Assembly (NCBI GenBank): GCA_035347995.1
Contig: DAOPQD010000016.1
Coordinates: 1 to 49,662, forward strand
Direction: 5' to 3'
DNA length: 49,662 nt
Source of the DNA: JAAZNO01 sp012798275
Lineage (GTDB): Bacteria > Chloroflexota > Anaerolineae > B4-G1 > SLSP01
How positions within the stretch are numbered: position 1 is the first letter of the stretch; every line of letters starts with the position of its first letter. Below the pieces are notes generated by a model. It did not search any database and was not told the DNA's origin. It saw only the letters and a program-made list of their open reading frames with translations. Below are positions 18,789 through 28,470 of the stretch, piece after piece. The translations under genes were made by a program, and so were the position numbers.

Positions 18789-19994
18789 CTATGGCGTGTC
18801 TGGAGTGACTTTGGTGTAATCCAGGTATTCGACACGGCTCTGCTTCTGCTCTGCCAGCCACTCGCTGAAGCGTTGCTCCCGTGCGGCGCTCAACGTCGCC
18901 TCATCCAGATCGCGCACCTCACGCGCACGCACGAACACCACGTAGTACTCCGTCTCGTCCCTGGTGATGGGATCAGAAGCCGTTCCCACAGGGATCTCAA
19001 AGGCCGCGGTGTCCACGTCAGCGCTGAAATCCGTCGTCAACCGTCCCGGTTGCACCCAGCCCAAATCCGCGGCCCACCCGCCGCCGGTCTCACTGTTGTT
19101 GAGCTCTTCCACCAACGCATCAACCGACTCACCGGCGTTCAAGCGTTCTTGCAAAGCCAGCGCGGCTTCCAAAGTGCCAGTGACCAGCACCGTCACTTGC
19201 GCCTGATTGGCCTTGGTCTCGATGTCCTGCGTCAGCGCCTCCACCACTTTGGGACGCAGCAATTCGATCTCTACGCTCTGGCGAAATGCCTCTTCGGAAA
19301 GGCCGCTCGGACGCAGATACACGCTTTTGAACTGCTCGTAATAAGTCTCGAACTCCGCCCGCGTCATCGGCGTCTCCGTGTTCGTGACGGCCGCCGTATT
19401 CGTGACAGTCGTCGTATTCGTGACAGTCGTCGTGGTCGGGGTGAGAGGAGCGGTCGTCGCCGCCACAGCGTCGCGGTCATAGCCGAACAGGCTCTCGATC
19501 TGCCGGTCCACTTCCTCTTGAGTGACGGTAATCCCCAAGCGGGCCGCCTCTTTGCTCACGAGGCGCTCCTCGACCATTTTATCGAGCACGCTGCTGCCAA
19601 AAATCGCCACCGATCCCGGCGCCAGTTGCAGCTCCAGCTGCTGCTTCTGCTGTTGCAGTTGCGTCGCCAGCGTCTGCATGAATTCATCGGTCATGTCATA
19701 CTGCGTCAGATAGTTTTCGTATTGCAGAATCTGATTTTTTGTACTCAAACGCTCGAAACGCACCCGTGCCTGATAATCTTTGGTCTTGATGGGCTCCCCA
19801 TCCACCCGGGCCACCGGCGCATTGGCTTTGATAAACAGCTCGCTGACCACGCCATACCCAAGCACAGACAGAATCACCACGCCAACGCCGATGGCGATCC
19901 ACGTGATAATACGCTGCGCCTTTTCATCGCGTTTGCGCGTGGCCAGTTGCTTGCGATTGGGCGCCTTCTGGGGATGTTGTTGTTCTTTTGCCAT
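18789..19994 (-). CDS. SurA-like peptidyl-prolyl isomerase / foldase, membrane-anchored
   Basis: A 401-residue protein: a Lys/Arg-rich cytoplasmic start, one membrane helix (IITWIAIGVGVVILSVLGYGVV, about residues 29-50), then an extracytoplasmic SurA_N-like domain (APVARVDGEPIKTKDYQARV). The C-terminal parvulin-like rotamase domain covers about 255-375, with GGGWAADLGWVQPG and AFEIPVGTASDPI. Such proteins help exported proteins fold. A Thr/Val/Asn linker near residues 185-210 is made of 18-bp DNA repeats. It lies downstream of rpsR, behind that operon's terminator, and has its own GAGGAG ribosome site before ATG 19994. Confidence 0.85.
   Translation of the reverse strand: MAKEQQHPQKAPNRKQLATRKRDEKAQRIITWIAIGVGVVILSVLGYGVVSELFIKANAPVARVDGEPIKTKDYQARVRFERLSTKNQILQYENYLTQYDMTDEFMQTLATQLQQQKQQLELQLAPGSVAIFGSSVLDKMVEERLVSKEAARLGITVTQEEVDRQIESLFGYDRDAVAATTAPLTPTTTTVTNTTTVTNTAAVTNTETPMTRAEFETYYEQFKSVYLRPSGLSEEAFRQSVEIELLRPKVVEALTQDIETKANQAQVTVLVTGTLEAALALQERLNAGESVDALVEELNNSETGGGWAADLGWVQPGRLTTDFSADVDTAAFEIPVGTASDPITRDETEYYVVFVRAREVRDLDEATLSAAREQRFSEWLAEQKQSRVEYLDYTKVTPDTP
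19378..19431 (-). repeat. Three 18-bp coding tandem repeats
   Basis: Three in-frame 18-bp units (19378-19395, 19396-19413, 19414-19431), the last two identical, encode the TTVTNT/AAVTNT linker of the SurA-like protein. The copy number is likely to vary between strains. Confidence 0.8.
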
Positions 19995-20021
19995 TCCACT
20001 CGCTCCTCACAGGGTATAAAC

Positions 20022-20046
20022 AAAGGGCATAGGAATCCCTATGCCC
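20022..20046 (-). terminator. Terminator of the rpsF-ssb-rpsR operon
   Basis: The minus strand has a 9-bp perfect stem GGGCATAGG / CCTATGCCC (20038-20046 with 20025-20033) and a 4-nt loop, followed by TTTGTTTAT. It lies 20 nt after the rpsR stop. Confidence 0.8.
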
Positions 20047-20065
20047 GTGATGCTCAGCCCCCCGT

Positions 20066-20329
20066 TTAGTGATGCCGCATTTCTGTCACAAACGGCAGGA
20101 GCGCCATGTGCCGCGCACGCTTGATGGCGACCGCCAACCGGCGTTGATGCTTGGCGCACACCCCGGTCTGCCGGCGCGGGCGAATCTTGCCACGCTCATT
20201 GATGAAACGGCGTAACCGATCTACATCCTTGTAGTCAATTTCGCTGACCTCATCCATACAATACTGACACATTCTACGCCGCGCCGGGAATTTCTGCCGG
20301 CGGGGGGAATTCCTTCGCTCCGTACTCAC
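20066..20329 (-). CDS. rpsR: Small ribosomal subunit protein bS18
   Basis: An 87-residue basic protein of the 30S platform, partner of bS6. The core IDYKDVDRLRRFINERGKIRPRR is the family signature. CQYC (residues 21-24) and CAKHQR near residue 58 form the zinc-binding version of S18. It is the third gene of the classic rpsF-ssb-rpsR operon, 47 bp after ssb, and a terminator follows. Confidence 0.96.
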   Translation of the reverse strand: MSTERRNSPRRQKFPARRRMCQYCMDEVSEIDYKDVDRLRRFINERGKIRPRRQTGVCAKHQRRLAVAIKRARHMALLPFVTEMRHH

Positions 20330-20376
20330 AGTGCTTGCTCCTCTACAAGAGATAATGGGTTGGTTTGAAAATCAGA

Positions 20377-20784
20377 CTAGGAGACGGTGGGAAGTAACTC
20401 CTCGCCGTCGTCAAGTGCCTCGCGTTCCTCATCGGGCTCTACCGGCTCCTCAAAGTTGTCGAGGAAAACCATCTCCTGGGCCACCAGCTCGGTGCGATAG
20501 AAACGCTGTCCCTCCTGGCCTTCCCAGGAACGGGTTTGTAAGCGACCCTCCACATAGACCTGAGAGCCCTTGTGCAGCCGTTTCTTACACAGTTCGGCCA
20601 GCCCGCCCCAGGCGACGACGTGAAACCACTCAGTCTCTTCCTGCCGCTCGCCCTCGTTGTCGGTCCAACGCCGCGAGGTTGCCACATTGAATGCTGCCAC
20701 CGGCCGGCCATTGGCGGTAAATCGCATCTCCGGGTCTTGCCCCAGATGACCAATGATCAGCACCTTGTTCAATCCACGCGCCAT
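20377..20784 (-). CDS. ssb: Single-stranded DNA-binding protein
   Basis: A 135-residue SSB with an N-terminal OB fold: LNKVLIIGHLGQDPEMRFTANG, FNVATSRRWTD and VYVEGRLQTRSWEGQEG. It binds single-stranded DNA during replication and repair. The C-terminus is acidic but ends GEELLPTVS and lacks the DDDxPF-type tip through which most bacterial SSBs recruit partner proteins. It lies between rpsF and rpsR in the standard operon. Codon use and start (ATG 20784) look normal. Confidence 0.95.
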   Translation of the reverse strand: MARGLNKVLIIGHLGQDPEMRFTANGRPVAAFNVATSRRWTDNEGERQEETEWFHVVAWGGLAELCKKRLHKGSQVYVEGRLQTRSWEGQEGQRFYRTELVAQEMVFLDNFEEPVEPDEEREALDDGEELLPTVS

Positions 20785-20826
20785 TGCCAGGCCCTTTCGC
20801 CAAATAAGGTCTCGTCCTGATAGCCG

Positions 20827-21246
20827 CTAGAACGCCTCGTCAAACTCTGCCGGCATGTCCTCCGCAAACCCGGGGAACTCAGCCGCGGGCTCCGGCGCCT
20901 CCTCCGCGGCCACCTCAAACTCCGGCATGACTCCTTCAGGCTCACTTGCAGGAACGTCCTCGACCAGGATGAGCAGCTCCCGCAGGACCCCTTCGAGCAG
21001 CAACAGACGGCGCTCGAAATCCTTGACGGCGTCAGTGGACATGTTGAAGCGGGTGAGGTAATAACGCCCTTCGCGGAAGCCTTTGATGGCGTAAGCCAGG
21101 CGGCGAGTGCCCCAATTCCGGAATTCTAAAACTGTGGCTCCGGCTTCGTGCAGATAGGTCTGCACCCGGTTGAGGAGCGCCTCCAGATTTTCCTCGGGCA
21201 GCTCCGGGCTGACAATGAACATTAACTCATAGCTACGTGTAACCAA
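20827..21246 (-). CDS. rpsF: Small ribosomal subunit protein bS6
   Basis: A 139-residue S6: YELMFIVSPELPEENLEAL at the N-terminus, FRNWGTRRLAYAIKGFREGRYYLTRF in the middle. The start is TTG 21246, since AAGGAGG lies 10 nt upstream and the next in-frame ATG falls inside the conserved first strand. The family core ends near residue 98. About 40 residues of Glu/Ala/Pro-rich tail follow, ending EFDEAF, longer than usual though acidic S6 tails are known. It is the first gene of the rpsF-ssb-rpsR operon. Confidence 0.95.
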   Translation of the reverse strand: MVTRSYELMFIVSPELPEENLEALLNRVQTYLHEAGATVLEFRNWGTRRLAYAIKGFREGRYYLTRFNMSTDAVKDFERRLLLLEGVLRELLILVEDVPASEPEGVMPEFEVAAEEAPEPAAEFPGFAEDMPAEFDEAF

Positions 21247-21322
21247 GACGGATTTTCCTCCTTTCCATGGGTTTGCTCCCGGTCATGCCGGGGGCGGAAG
21301 GCCCGTCTGAGCTCGAATGGCA

Positions 21323-21350
21323 ACTATACCATAAAACAAACGGATGGCAA
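21323..21350 (-). promoter_or_regulatory. rpsF operon promoter
   Basis: The minus strand has -35 TTGCCA (21345-21350), a 16-nt spacer and -10 TATAGT (21323-21328) preceded by TGG. It lies between RNase P RNA and rpsF, about 75 nt before the TTG start. Confidence 0.75.
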
Positions 21351-21373
21351 GCGTGGATGCGAAGAGGAGGCCC

Positions 21374-21776
21374 GAGTCAGCCGATAAGCCGGATTCTGTG
21401 CCGCGGCGCTCTCGCCCCGCGGAGGTGATCATCTCTCCAGGATGATGGTTACCCATCACCTCCAGCAGCCTACCCGAAGGTTGCCCCGTTGGGGAGGAGA
21501 CGGGTCGCCTCCCGACCGACCCTGAGGCCGGCCTTCCCCTCTGCTTGGCCTTGCTCCCGACGGGGGTTACCTGGCCGCAGCGGTTGCCCGCCGCGCCGGT
21601 GGTCTCTTACACCACCTTTTCACCCTTGCCCGTCCCTTGCGGGACGTCGGCGGTATGTCTCTGTGGCCCTGTCCGCGGGTCGCCCCGCCCGGGTGTTACC
21701 CGGCGTCGTACCCTGTGGAGTCCGGACTTTCCTCACGCTGCCGGGCGCCGGCAGCCTGCGATCACCTGGCCGACTC
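21374..21776 (-). ncRNA. rnpB: RNase P RNA (bacterial type A)
   Basis: The catalytic RNA that trims tRNA 5' ends. The minus strand begins GAGTCGGCCAGGTGATCGCAGGC and carries the universal GAGGAAAGTCCGGACTCCACAGGG block. It ends GAATCCGGCTTATCGGCTGACTC (quoted in pieces in the 21374-21400 area). P1 forms between GAGTCGGC and GGCTGACTC, which I used to set both ends, giving about 403 nt. It is encoded just ahead of rpsF on the same strand and has its own promoter at 21789-21817. Confidence 0.95.
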
Positions 21777-21788
21777 AAGCCCACCCGC

Positions 21789-21817
21789 ATCTTACCACAG
21801 TTGCCCTCGCCGGTCAA
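21789..21817 (-). promoter_or_regulatory. RNase P RNA promoter
   Basis: The minus strand has -35 TTGACC (21812-21817), a 17-nt spacer and -10 TAAGAT (21789-21794) preceded by TGG. The predicted start near 21782 is a few bases before the mature 5' end. Confidence 0.75.
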
Positions 21818-21833
21818 TAGCGACACAGGCCGT

Positions 21834-23024
21834 TCAGCGTCCCTGCAACTCCCACAGCACCAGCTCCGGCGGGGCCAGAAGCCGCGCGCGCGGAGCACCC
21901 AGGCCTTCCATCCCCAGGCCCCGGCTCACATAAAGCGTCGTCCGCCCCTCGGTATATCGGCCACTCTCGTACTTTTTCCCCCAGCGCGAGCTGGTGAAGA
22001 GAGCGCCATAGAACGGGAGGCACAGCTGTCCGCCATGAGTATGACCGGCCAGGTACAGCTCCAGGCCCAGCTCGACCGCCTGCGGCGTAAGATCGGGCGT
22101 GTGATAGAGCAGAACGGCCGGCGCGCCATCAGGAACCCGCGCGCGCACTTCGGCCAGCGCCGCGGCGTCCCGCTCCGCGTTGACGGTGCACCGCACGCCG
22201 AGCAGCCACAGCGTCTGTCCCTCCCACGTCACCGGCAGCGCGGCATCCTGCAGCCAGTGGATCGGCAGATCGGCAAAGATCTCCGGGATGATGCCGACCA
22301 CGTCTACCGGCGCGCTGCCAGTGATCGCGTAAACGCCGAGCGGCGCCTGTAACTGCGCCAGCCAGGCCCGCGCTCCCGCCTGCGCCGCCGGATCATAGAC
22401 CGAGGAGACGTTGAGATAATCCCCCGTAAGCAAGATGAGGTCCGGGCGCAGGGCGGCGATGGACGCTAACGCCGCCGCCTCGCGCGGCGAGGGCCCCTCG
22501 AAGTGCAGATCGGAGATGTGCAGGACCCGCAAGGGCGCGCCCTTCCACGACTCCAGGCGCAAGGTCTGCTGTGTGACCTCCACCCGGAAAGGCTCGACCC
22601 AGGTAGCGTAGTAGAGCACGCCGCTGAGCGCCGCCATGAGGAGCGCCCACCCGGCTAACGCCGGCAACGGCGAAGTCCACCGCCCGAGCGTCCACGCCAG
22701 GAGCCATGAAAGTCCCGCGCGCAGCAGCTGCAACGCCAGCAGCGACGGCGTCACCGGTCCCCACGAACGCCCGCGACGCGGCAGCAACGCCAGCGTCGCC
22801 CAATCTCCCAGGCAGGCGACGGCGGCGATCCCCGCCGCGAGGCCGCGCTGCTCGCGCCAGGGCCAGGCCGCAATGGCGACCAGCGCGGCCCAGGCAGGGA
22901 GCAATCTCTCCGGGGACAGTTTCCCCATGAGGCCGGTGAGGATAAAGACCTTGTGGAGGAAGGAATAGCGCCCTTCGCGGTCAGGGGGGAATTGGGACAG
23001 CAAGCCAGCGTCGAGATGCTCCAT
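21834..23024 (-). CDS. Metallophosphoesterase-like membrane protein with an altered GNHE motif
   Basis: A 396-residue protein: four or so N-terminal hydrophobic helices (residues about 40-145), then a calcineurin-like phosphoesterase domain. Metal-site motifs present are HISDLHFE (D-x-H), LLTGDYLN (GD), LLYHTPDL (His) and AGHTHGGQ. The motif that should be GNHE/GNHD reads GSAPVD (Gly236-Ser-Ala-Pro), so the bridging Asn and catalytic His are missing. It may be inactive or use a different substrate. It is last in a four-gene minus-strand operon, 17 bp after the AIR-synthase-like gene, probably translated by coupling, as no ribosome site is seen. Confidence 0.82.
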   Translation of the reverse strand: MEHLDAGLLSQFPPDREGRYSFLHKVFILTGLMGKLSPERLLPAWAALVAIAAWPWREQRGLAAGIAAVACLGDWATLALLPRRGRSWGPVTPSLLALQLLRAGLSWLLAWTLGRWTSPLPALAGWALLMAALSGVLYYATWVEPFRVEVTQQTLRLESWKGAPLRVLHISDLHFEGPSPREAAALASIAALRPDLILLTGDYLNVSSVYDPAAQAGARAWLAQLQAPLGVYAITGSAPVDVVGIIPEIFADLPIHWLQDAALPVTWEGQTLWLLGVRCTVNAERDAAALAEVRARVPDGAPAVLLYHTPDLTPQAVELGLELYLAGHTHGGQLCLPFYGALFTSSRWGKKYESGRYTEGRTTLYVSRGLGMEGLGAPRARLLAPPELVLWELQGR

Positions 23025-23041
23025 GCGGGGTCACGCTCAGC

Positions 23042-24064
23042 TCAATCGAACAGGTGCGCCAGCTCGTCCCGGTCAAAGCGCGGCAACGGCATCACGCCAT
23101 CCGCATCCCGCAGGAACACGCCGGGAGCTTCCGTCACCGCGCCGATCTCCGCCGCCGGCATACCGGCGGCGCGCAGCGTCTCCAGGGCGCGCGGCAAAGC
23201 CTCCGGGGTCACCGCCGCAAGCAACGCGCCGGACGCAATCAGCCCCAAGGGATTCAGGTCGAGCGCGCGACACAGCGCCGCCGTCTCCGGCAAGATGGGC
23301 AAGGCCGCGCGCTCGATGACCGCGCCCCACCCTGCCGCCCCCACCAGCTCCTGAATTCCCGTCGCCACGCCCCCTTCCGTGGGATCGTGCATCGCATGGA
23401 CGCCCTCCAACGCAGCGAGGAGCTGCGCTTCACGCACGACGCTGATGCCGGGAGTGTGCAGAAAGCCGGCCGCCCGTGCAAGGACGTCTGCAGCCACGCG
23501 CGCGCGCAGCTGCGGCGCCAGCTCCCGGGCCAGGATGGCGCTGCCTTCGATAGCGATCCCCTTGGTCAGCAACAGACGATCGCCAGGGCGCGCACCATCC
23601 GAGCGGATGAGGCGTTCCGGCGCGACCTCCCCCAGCATGGTCCCCACGGCAATGGGGCGATCCAGACCGTGGGTGATCTCGGTGTGCCCGCCAATCAATG
23701 CGGCGCCCACCTCAGAGCAGGCCGCCTGCAATTGCGTGAAGATTTGTTCGGCCAGCGCGGGCGTGGTCTTGCCGGCGGGCAACAGCAGGGTGACGATGAA
23801 CCAGCGCGGCGTCGCTCCCACACAGGCAATGTCATTGGCGTTGATGTGGACGACGTACCAGCCGATCTCCTCCGTAGCAAAGGTGATGGGGTCGCTTTTG
23901 GTCGCCACATAACGGTCGCCGAAATCCACGACGGCGGCATCGTGTCCCAAAGCCGGGCCGAGAATCACCCGAGGATCCACCGTCTGGAAAGGCGTCAGGA
24001 GCCTGAGCAACTCCGCCTGAGGCAATTTACCGGTAGGGTAACATGACAGGACCTCCTCGGCCAT
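23042..24064 (-). CDS. AIR synthase (PurM/HypE)-superfamily protein
   Basis: A 340-residue protein with the ATP-binding fold shared by PurM, ThiL, SelD and HypE. LGHDAAVVDFGDRYVATKSDP (residues about 40-60) and NANDIACVGATPRWF form the conserved N-terminal core. GGHTEITHG and HDPTEGGVATGIQE are the family loops, and the latter is closest to HypE. No other hydrogenase maturation genes are near, so a HypE role is not supported; such stand-alone homologues are common and of unknown function. ATG 24064 overlaps the TGA of the upstream gene (ATGA), indicating coupling. Confidence 0.82.
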   Translation of the reverse strand: MAEEVLSCYPTGKLPQAELLRLLTPFQTVDPRVILGPALGHDAAVVDFGDRYVATKSDPITFATEEIGWYVVHINANDIACVGATPRWFIVTLLLPAGKTTPALAEQIFTQLQAACSEVGAALIGGHTEITHGLDRPIAVGTMLGEVAPERLIRSDGARPGDRLLLTKGIAIEGSAILARELAPQLRARVAADVLARAAGFLHTPGISVVREAQLLAALEGVHAMHDPTEGGVATGIQELVGAAGWGAVIERAALPILPETAALCRALDLNPLGLIASGALLAAVTPEALPRALETLRAAGMPAAEIGAVTEAPGVFLRDADGVMPLPRFDRDELAHLFD

Positions 24065-25320
24065 CACTCCTCCACCAACAACGCCACGTCATCCACCTCC
24101 GAGGTGAAAGTATGACCGGAGGCATAGACATCTACCGAGAGGAGGGTCGCCGGCGTTAGATTGCGTTCGCGCATCAGTCCGATCAAATCGGGAGAGGTGT
24201 AAGCAAACCAGGCACTCTGAGGGATTTGAATGTGCTGCGGCTGGCTTTCACAGATGGAGATGGGGCACGTATTGGAGTAAGATCCCGAAAGGTAATAGAA
24301 GCCCTGCAGCCATTCGTGGGAACCGCCCTGCGTGTCCAGGAAAGTGACGCGCAGCATCACCGGGCACTCCGTGCCGTTCGCGCCGCAGACGGGGACGCTC
24401 TGCTGATCCACCTTGAGCAGCGCCGTGACGTACAGCGCCGTGACCCCGCGCACGTCCTGGTTCAACCGCTGGGTGATGCCCAACTCGATATGCCCGACCC
24501 CCGTGCGGTCGAAAGTCACCACATCGCGGTCGGACGGACGGAGGACAGTTCCATCACTCTGATCCGGGCGCTCCTTAGCCAGCACGTAAGCCGTCCAATG
24601 CGGATCGAGGCTCTGGACAAAATCGCCGTTGCGCAGAATGTTGCGCTGTCCGCCCATGCGGATATCGCCCATCCCGGCGTCCGTCAATTCCACGCGCTGC
24701 GAGCTGACCAGCGACAGCAGCGCGCCATCGGCGGGGTCGGGGATGCGCGCCCGTCCCTGACGCACGATGATTTCAGTGCGGTCCTGATCCACGGCCAGGG
24801 TATACGAACCGTCCTCCAGCTGCACCGCGCCGTGCGGCGTCTGCAGCTGCAAATCCGAGGCGCGGTCAGCATCGCCGCCGAGGTTCACCCGCAGTTCGTG
24901 GCTCAAGTCCACCTGGAGCACGAGTTGATGGGGCAGCTCGCTGTGCGTCGTGAAACGCGGCGTGCGCGCGGAGAGAAAGGTGAGGTCCGTCTCTCCGTAG
25001 AGCTGGAGCGTGCCGACGGGGGTATCCGGACGCATGGGGACATAGAACAGCAAAAATGCTTCGGCGTCGGCGGAAGAAAGGACAATGCGGCTCTGCCGGG
25101 GGACTTCGCGCATGTCGCTCAGCAGCGCCACATCGCCGCGCCCCTTCTCCTGGATGCCGACAATCCCGCCGCGCGGCTGGATGATCACCTGCAGCGGATA
25201 GGTGGCATGGCCAAGATACCAGCGTACCAGTAACGGCGTCCCAATCGCCAACCCCAGGCAGGCGACGAACGACAGGAGCAATACTATCCAGGCAATTGTA
25301 GCCGGCTTTTTCAAGAGCAT
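24064..25320 (-). CDS. Membrane-anchored FecR-like protein of unknown function
   Basis: A 418-residue protein with one N-terminal membrane helix (IAWIVLLLSFVACLGLAIGTPLLV, about residues 8-31) and an extracytoplasmic remainder. Residues about 110-215 resemble a FecR-type beta domain: LQTPHGAVQLEDGSYTLAV and EIIVRQGRARIPDP. The C-terminal half has the pattern of a carbohydrate-binding or jelly-roll module (NGDFVQSLDPHWTAYV and SVDVYASGHTFTSEVDDVALLVE). I do not recognise a specific family. It is 13 bp after the acylphosphatase gene and overlaps the AIR-synthase-like gene. Confidence 0.75.
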   Translation of the reverse strand: MLLKKPATIAWIVLLLSFVACLGLAIGTPLLVRWYLGHATYPLQVIIQPRGGIVGIQEKGRGDVALLSDMREVPRQSRIVLSSADAEAFLLFYVPMRPDTPVGTLQLYGETDLTFLSARTPRFTTHSELPHQLVLQVDLSHELRVNLGGDADRASDLQLQTPHGAVQLEDGSYTLAVDQDRTEIIVRQGRARIPDPADGALLSLVSSQRVELTDAGMGDIRMGGQRNILRNGDFVQSLDPHWTAYVLAKERPDQSDGTVLRPSDRDVVTFDRTGVGHIELGITQRLNQDVRGVTALYVTALLKVDQQSVPVCGANGTECPVMLRVTFLDTQGGSHEWLQGFYYLSGSYSNTCPISICESQPQHIQIPQSAWFAYTSPDLIGLMRERNLTPATLLSVDVYASGHTFTSEVDDVALLVEE

Positions 25321-25333
25321 CCCCTCAGTACAT

Positions 25334-25621
25334 TTAACGGATCAAGAAATCCGTGAATTCACCTGTCGGCGCGACCGCCAGGTGTTCGACGCGATCCACG
25401 TGCGCCCCGTAAGGCCCATACGGCAAAGCTTCGAGCAGCTGCTGCAGTTTGGACACCGGCCCTTCCGCGCGGATTTCGACCGTGCCGTCAGGGAGGTTAC
25501 GCACCCAACCGGTCAATCCCAATGGCTGCGCGCGCCGGAGCACGAAATAGCGAAATCCCACTCCCTGCACCACGCCATGAACGATGACGTGCATGGCCCC
25601 GACTTCCGGCTGATCAGACAT
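25334..25621 (-). CDS. acyP: Acylphosphatase
   Basis: A 95-residue small enzyme hydrolysing carboxyl-phosphate bonds. VIVHGVVQGVGFRYF holds the phosphate loop and catalytic Arg, and GWVRNLPDGTVEIRAEG holds the catalytic Asn. I chose ATG 25621, preceded by GAGGAG, because the 33 in-frame residues before it come from repeat-bearing leader. It is the first gene of the operon running down to 21834. Confidence 0.92.
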   Translation of the reverse strand: MSDQPEVGAMHVIVHGVVQGVGFRYFVLRRAQPLGLTGWVRNLPDGTVEIRAEGPVSKLQQLLEALPYGPYGAHVDRVEHLAVAPTGEFTDFLIR

Positions 25622-25649
25622 CGCTCGTCTCCTCGAAAAGTAGAGATCA

Positions 25650-25663
25650 GTGAGCCGTGAGTA
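25650..25663 (+). repeat. GTGAGNN heptamer pair
   Basis: GTGAGCC followed by GTGAGTA, identical to the pair at 17695-17708 and related to units at 40685-40712 and 49412-49432. It is a second heptanucleotide repeat family in the intergenic DNA. Confidence 0.6.
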
Positions 25664-25823
25664 GAGAACCGTCACAGTCTCCGCTCGCTGCTCACAATTC
25701 CCACGTTCGCACGGTCGCACGTTACCATGTTATTTTCAGCGCTCAGTAGTGAGCCGCCAACAGCCTGCGCGTGACACTCCTCGCATTTTAACGCGGAACA
25801 CTGGACTGGCAAGTAAACCGACG

Positions 25824-25851
25824 TTGTCATACAACATATTGCGCCTATAAT
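25824..25851 (+). promoter_or_regulatory. Promoter of the glycosyltransferase gene, probably giving a leaderless mRNA
   Basis: -35 TTGTCA (25824-25829), a 16-nt spacer and -10 TATAAT (25846-25851). The expected start is near 25858, while the ATG is at 25860, so the transcript would have almost no leader, and no ribosome site is present. Confidence 0.7.
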
Positions 25852-25859
25852 AAATCGTA

Positions 25860-26983
25860 ATGGGAACGCAATCTCTGGTGGCCCTCAATGCGCAGCTCGT
25901 TTCAGGTGAGGCTTCCTATCGCAGCGCCGGCATCCATGCCTATATCTTGAACCTGCTCCGTGAGTTGCAACCCGACGACCGTCTGCGCTATCTGGCATTG
26001 ACAGGACCTGATGCCCTGCCTGAGGGCATCACCATGCCGGTCAAACCCTCACGATTTCCCACGCACCGCCCCGCCCTCCGCATCCTGTGGGAACAGACCT
26101 GCCTGCCATGGGAACTGGCGCGCCTCAAGGCCGATTTGCTCCACGCGCCGGCCTTCATCGGCCCGCTGGTCAGCCCCTGTCCGCAGGTGCTCACCATCCT
26201 GGACCTGGGATTCATCCGCCACCCGGAATTTTTCCAGCGCAGCAAAGGGATGTATCTCCGCACGCTGACGCGGCTCTCCGCCCGTCGCGCCGCGGCCATC
26301 CTCACGATCTCACACTTCACGGCTCACGAAATTACGGCGCTGTTAGGGACACCGCCGGAGCGCATCCATGTGGTCTACCCCGGCATCGAGGCGCGTTTCC
26401 GCCCGCTTCCGCCCGCCGAGGTCGCCCGCTTCCGCGAGGCGCAGGGGCTGCCCGAACGCTTCATCCTCTACCTGGGGACGCTGGAACCGCGCAAGAACCT
26501 GCTCACGCTGGTACGCGCTTTCGCCCAATTGCGCGACCCGCACCTGCAGCTGGTGCTGGCCGGCGGAAAGGGGTGGCTCTACGAGCCGCTATTCGCTGAA
26601 GTCGAGCGCCTGGGCCTGCAAGAGCGGGTTCATTTTCCAGGCTACATCCCCGCCGACAGTCAGGCACTCTGGTATAATGCTGCTACGATGTTTGTTTACC
26701 TTTCATACTACGAGGGATTCGGGCTGCCAGCCGCGGAAGCGCTGGCCTGTGGCACCCCGGCGCTGGTCGCCAATGCGGCTTCCCTGCCGGAAGCCGCCGG
26801 CGACGCGGCGCTGCTGGTGCCGCCCGACGACGTGGAAGCCATCGTCACCGGCATGGAACGCCTGCTGCACGACGCAGCGTTGCGCGAAACCCTGCGTGAA
26901 CGTGGCCCCGCGCACGCAGCGCAATTCAACTGGCCTGCCGCGGCTCGTCAAACCGCGACCCTCTATCGCACCCTGCTACCTCC

Positions 26984-26987
<4 letters not shown>
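25860..26987 (+). CDS. Glycosyltransferase, family GT4
   Basis: A 375-residue GT-B fold enzyme. The acceptor-side N-terminal domain covers about 1-180. The GT1/GT4 donor-side domain begins at ILYLGTLEPRKNLLTLVRAF, with the conserved YEGFGLPAAEALACGTPAL block (E-x7-E) near residues 280-300. It would add a sugar from a nucleotide donor to a growing cell-surface glycan in the cytoplasm. The last four bases overlap the next gene (ATGA), so it is co-translated with the initiating transferase. The start ATG 25860 lies right behind a -10 box, with no Shine-Dalgarno. Confidence 0.92.
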
Positions 26988-28441
<1,454 letters not shown>

Positions 28442-28470
28442 ACCCAATCATTCAGCATAAGGATCACGGT

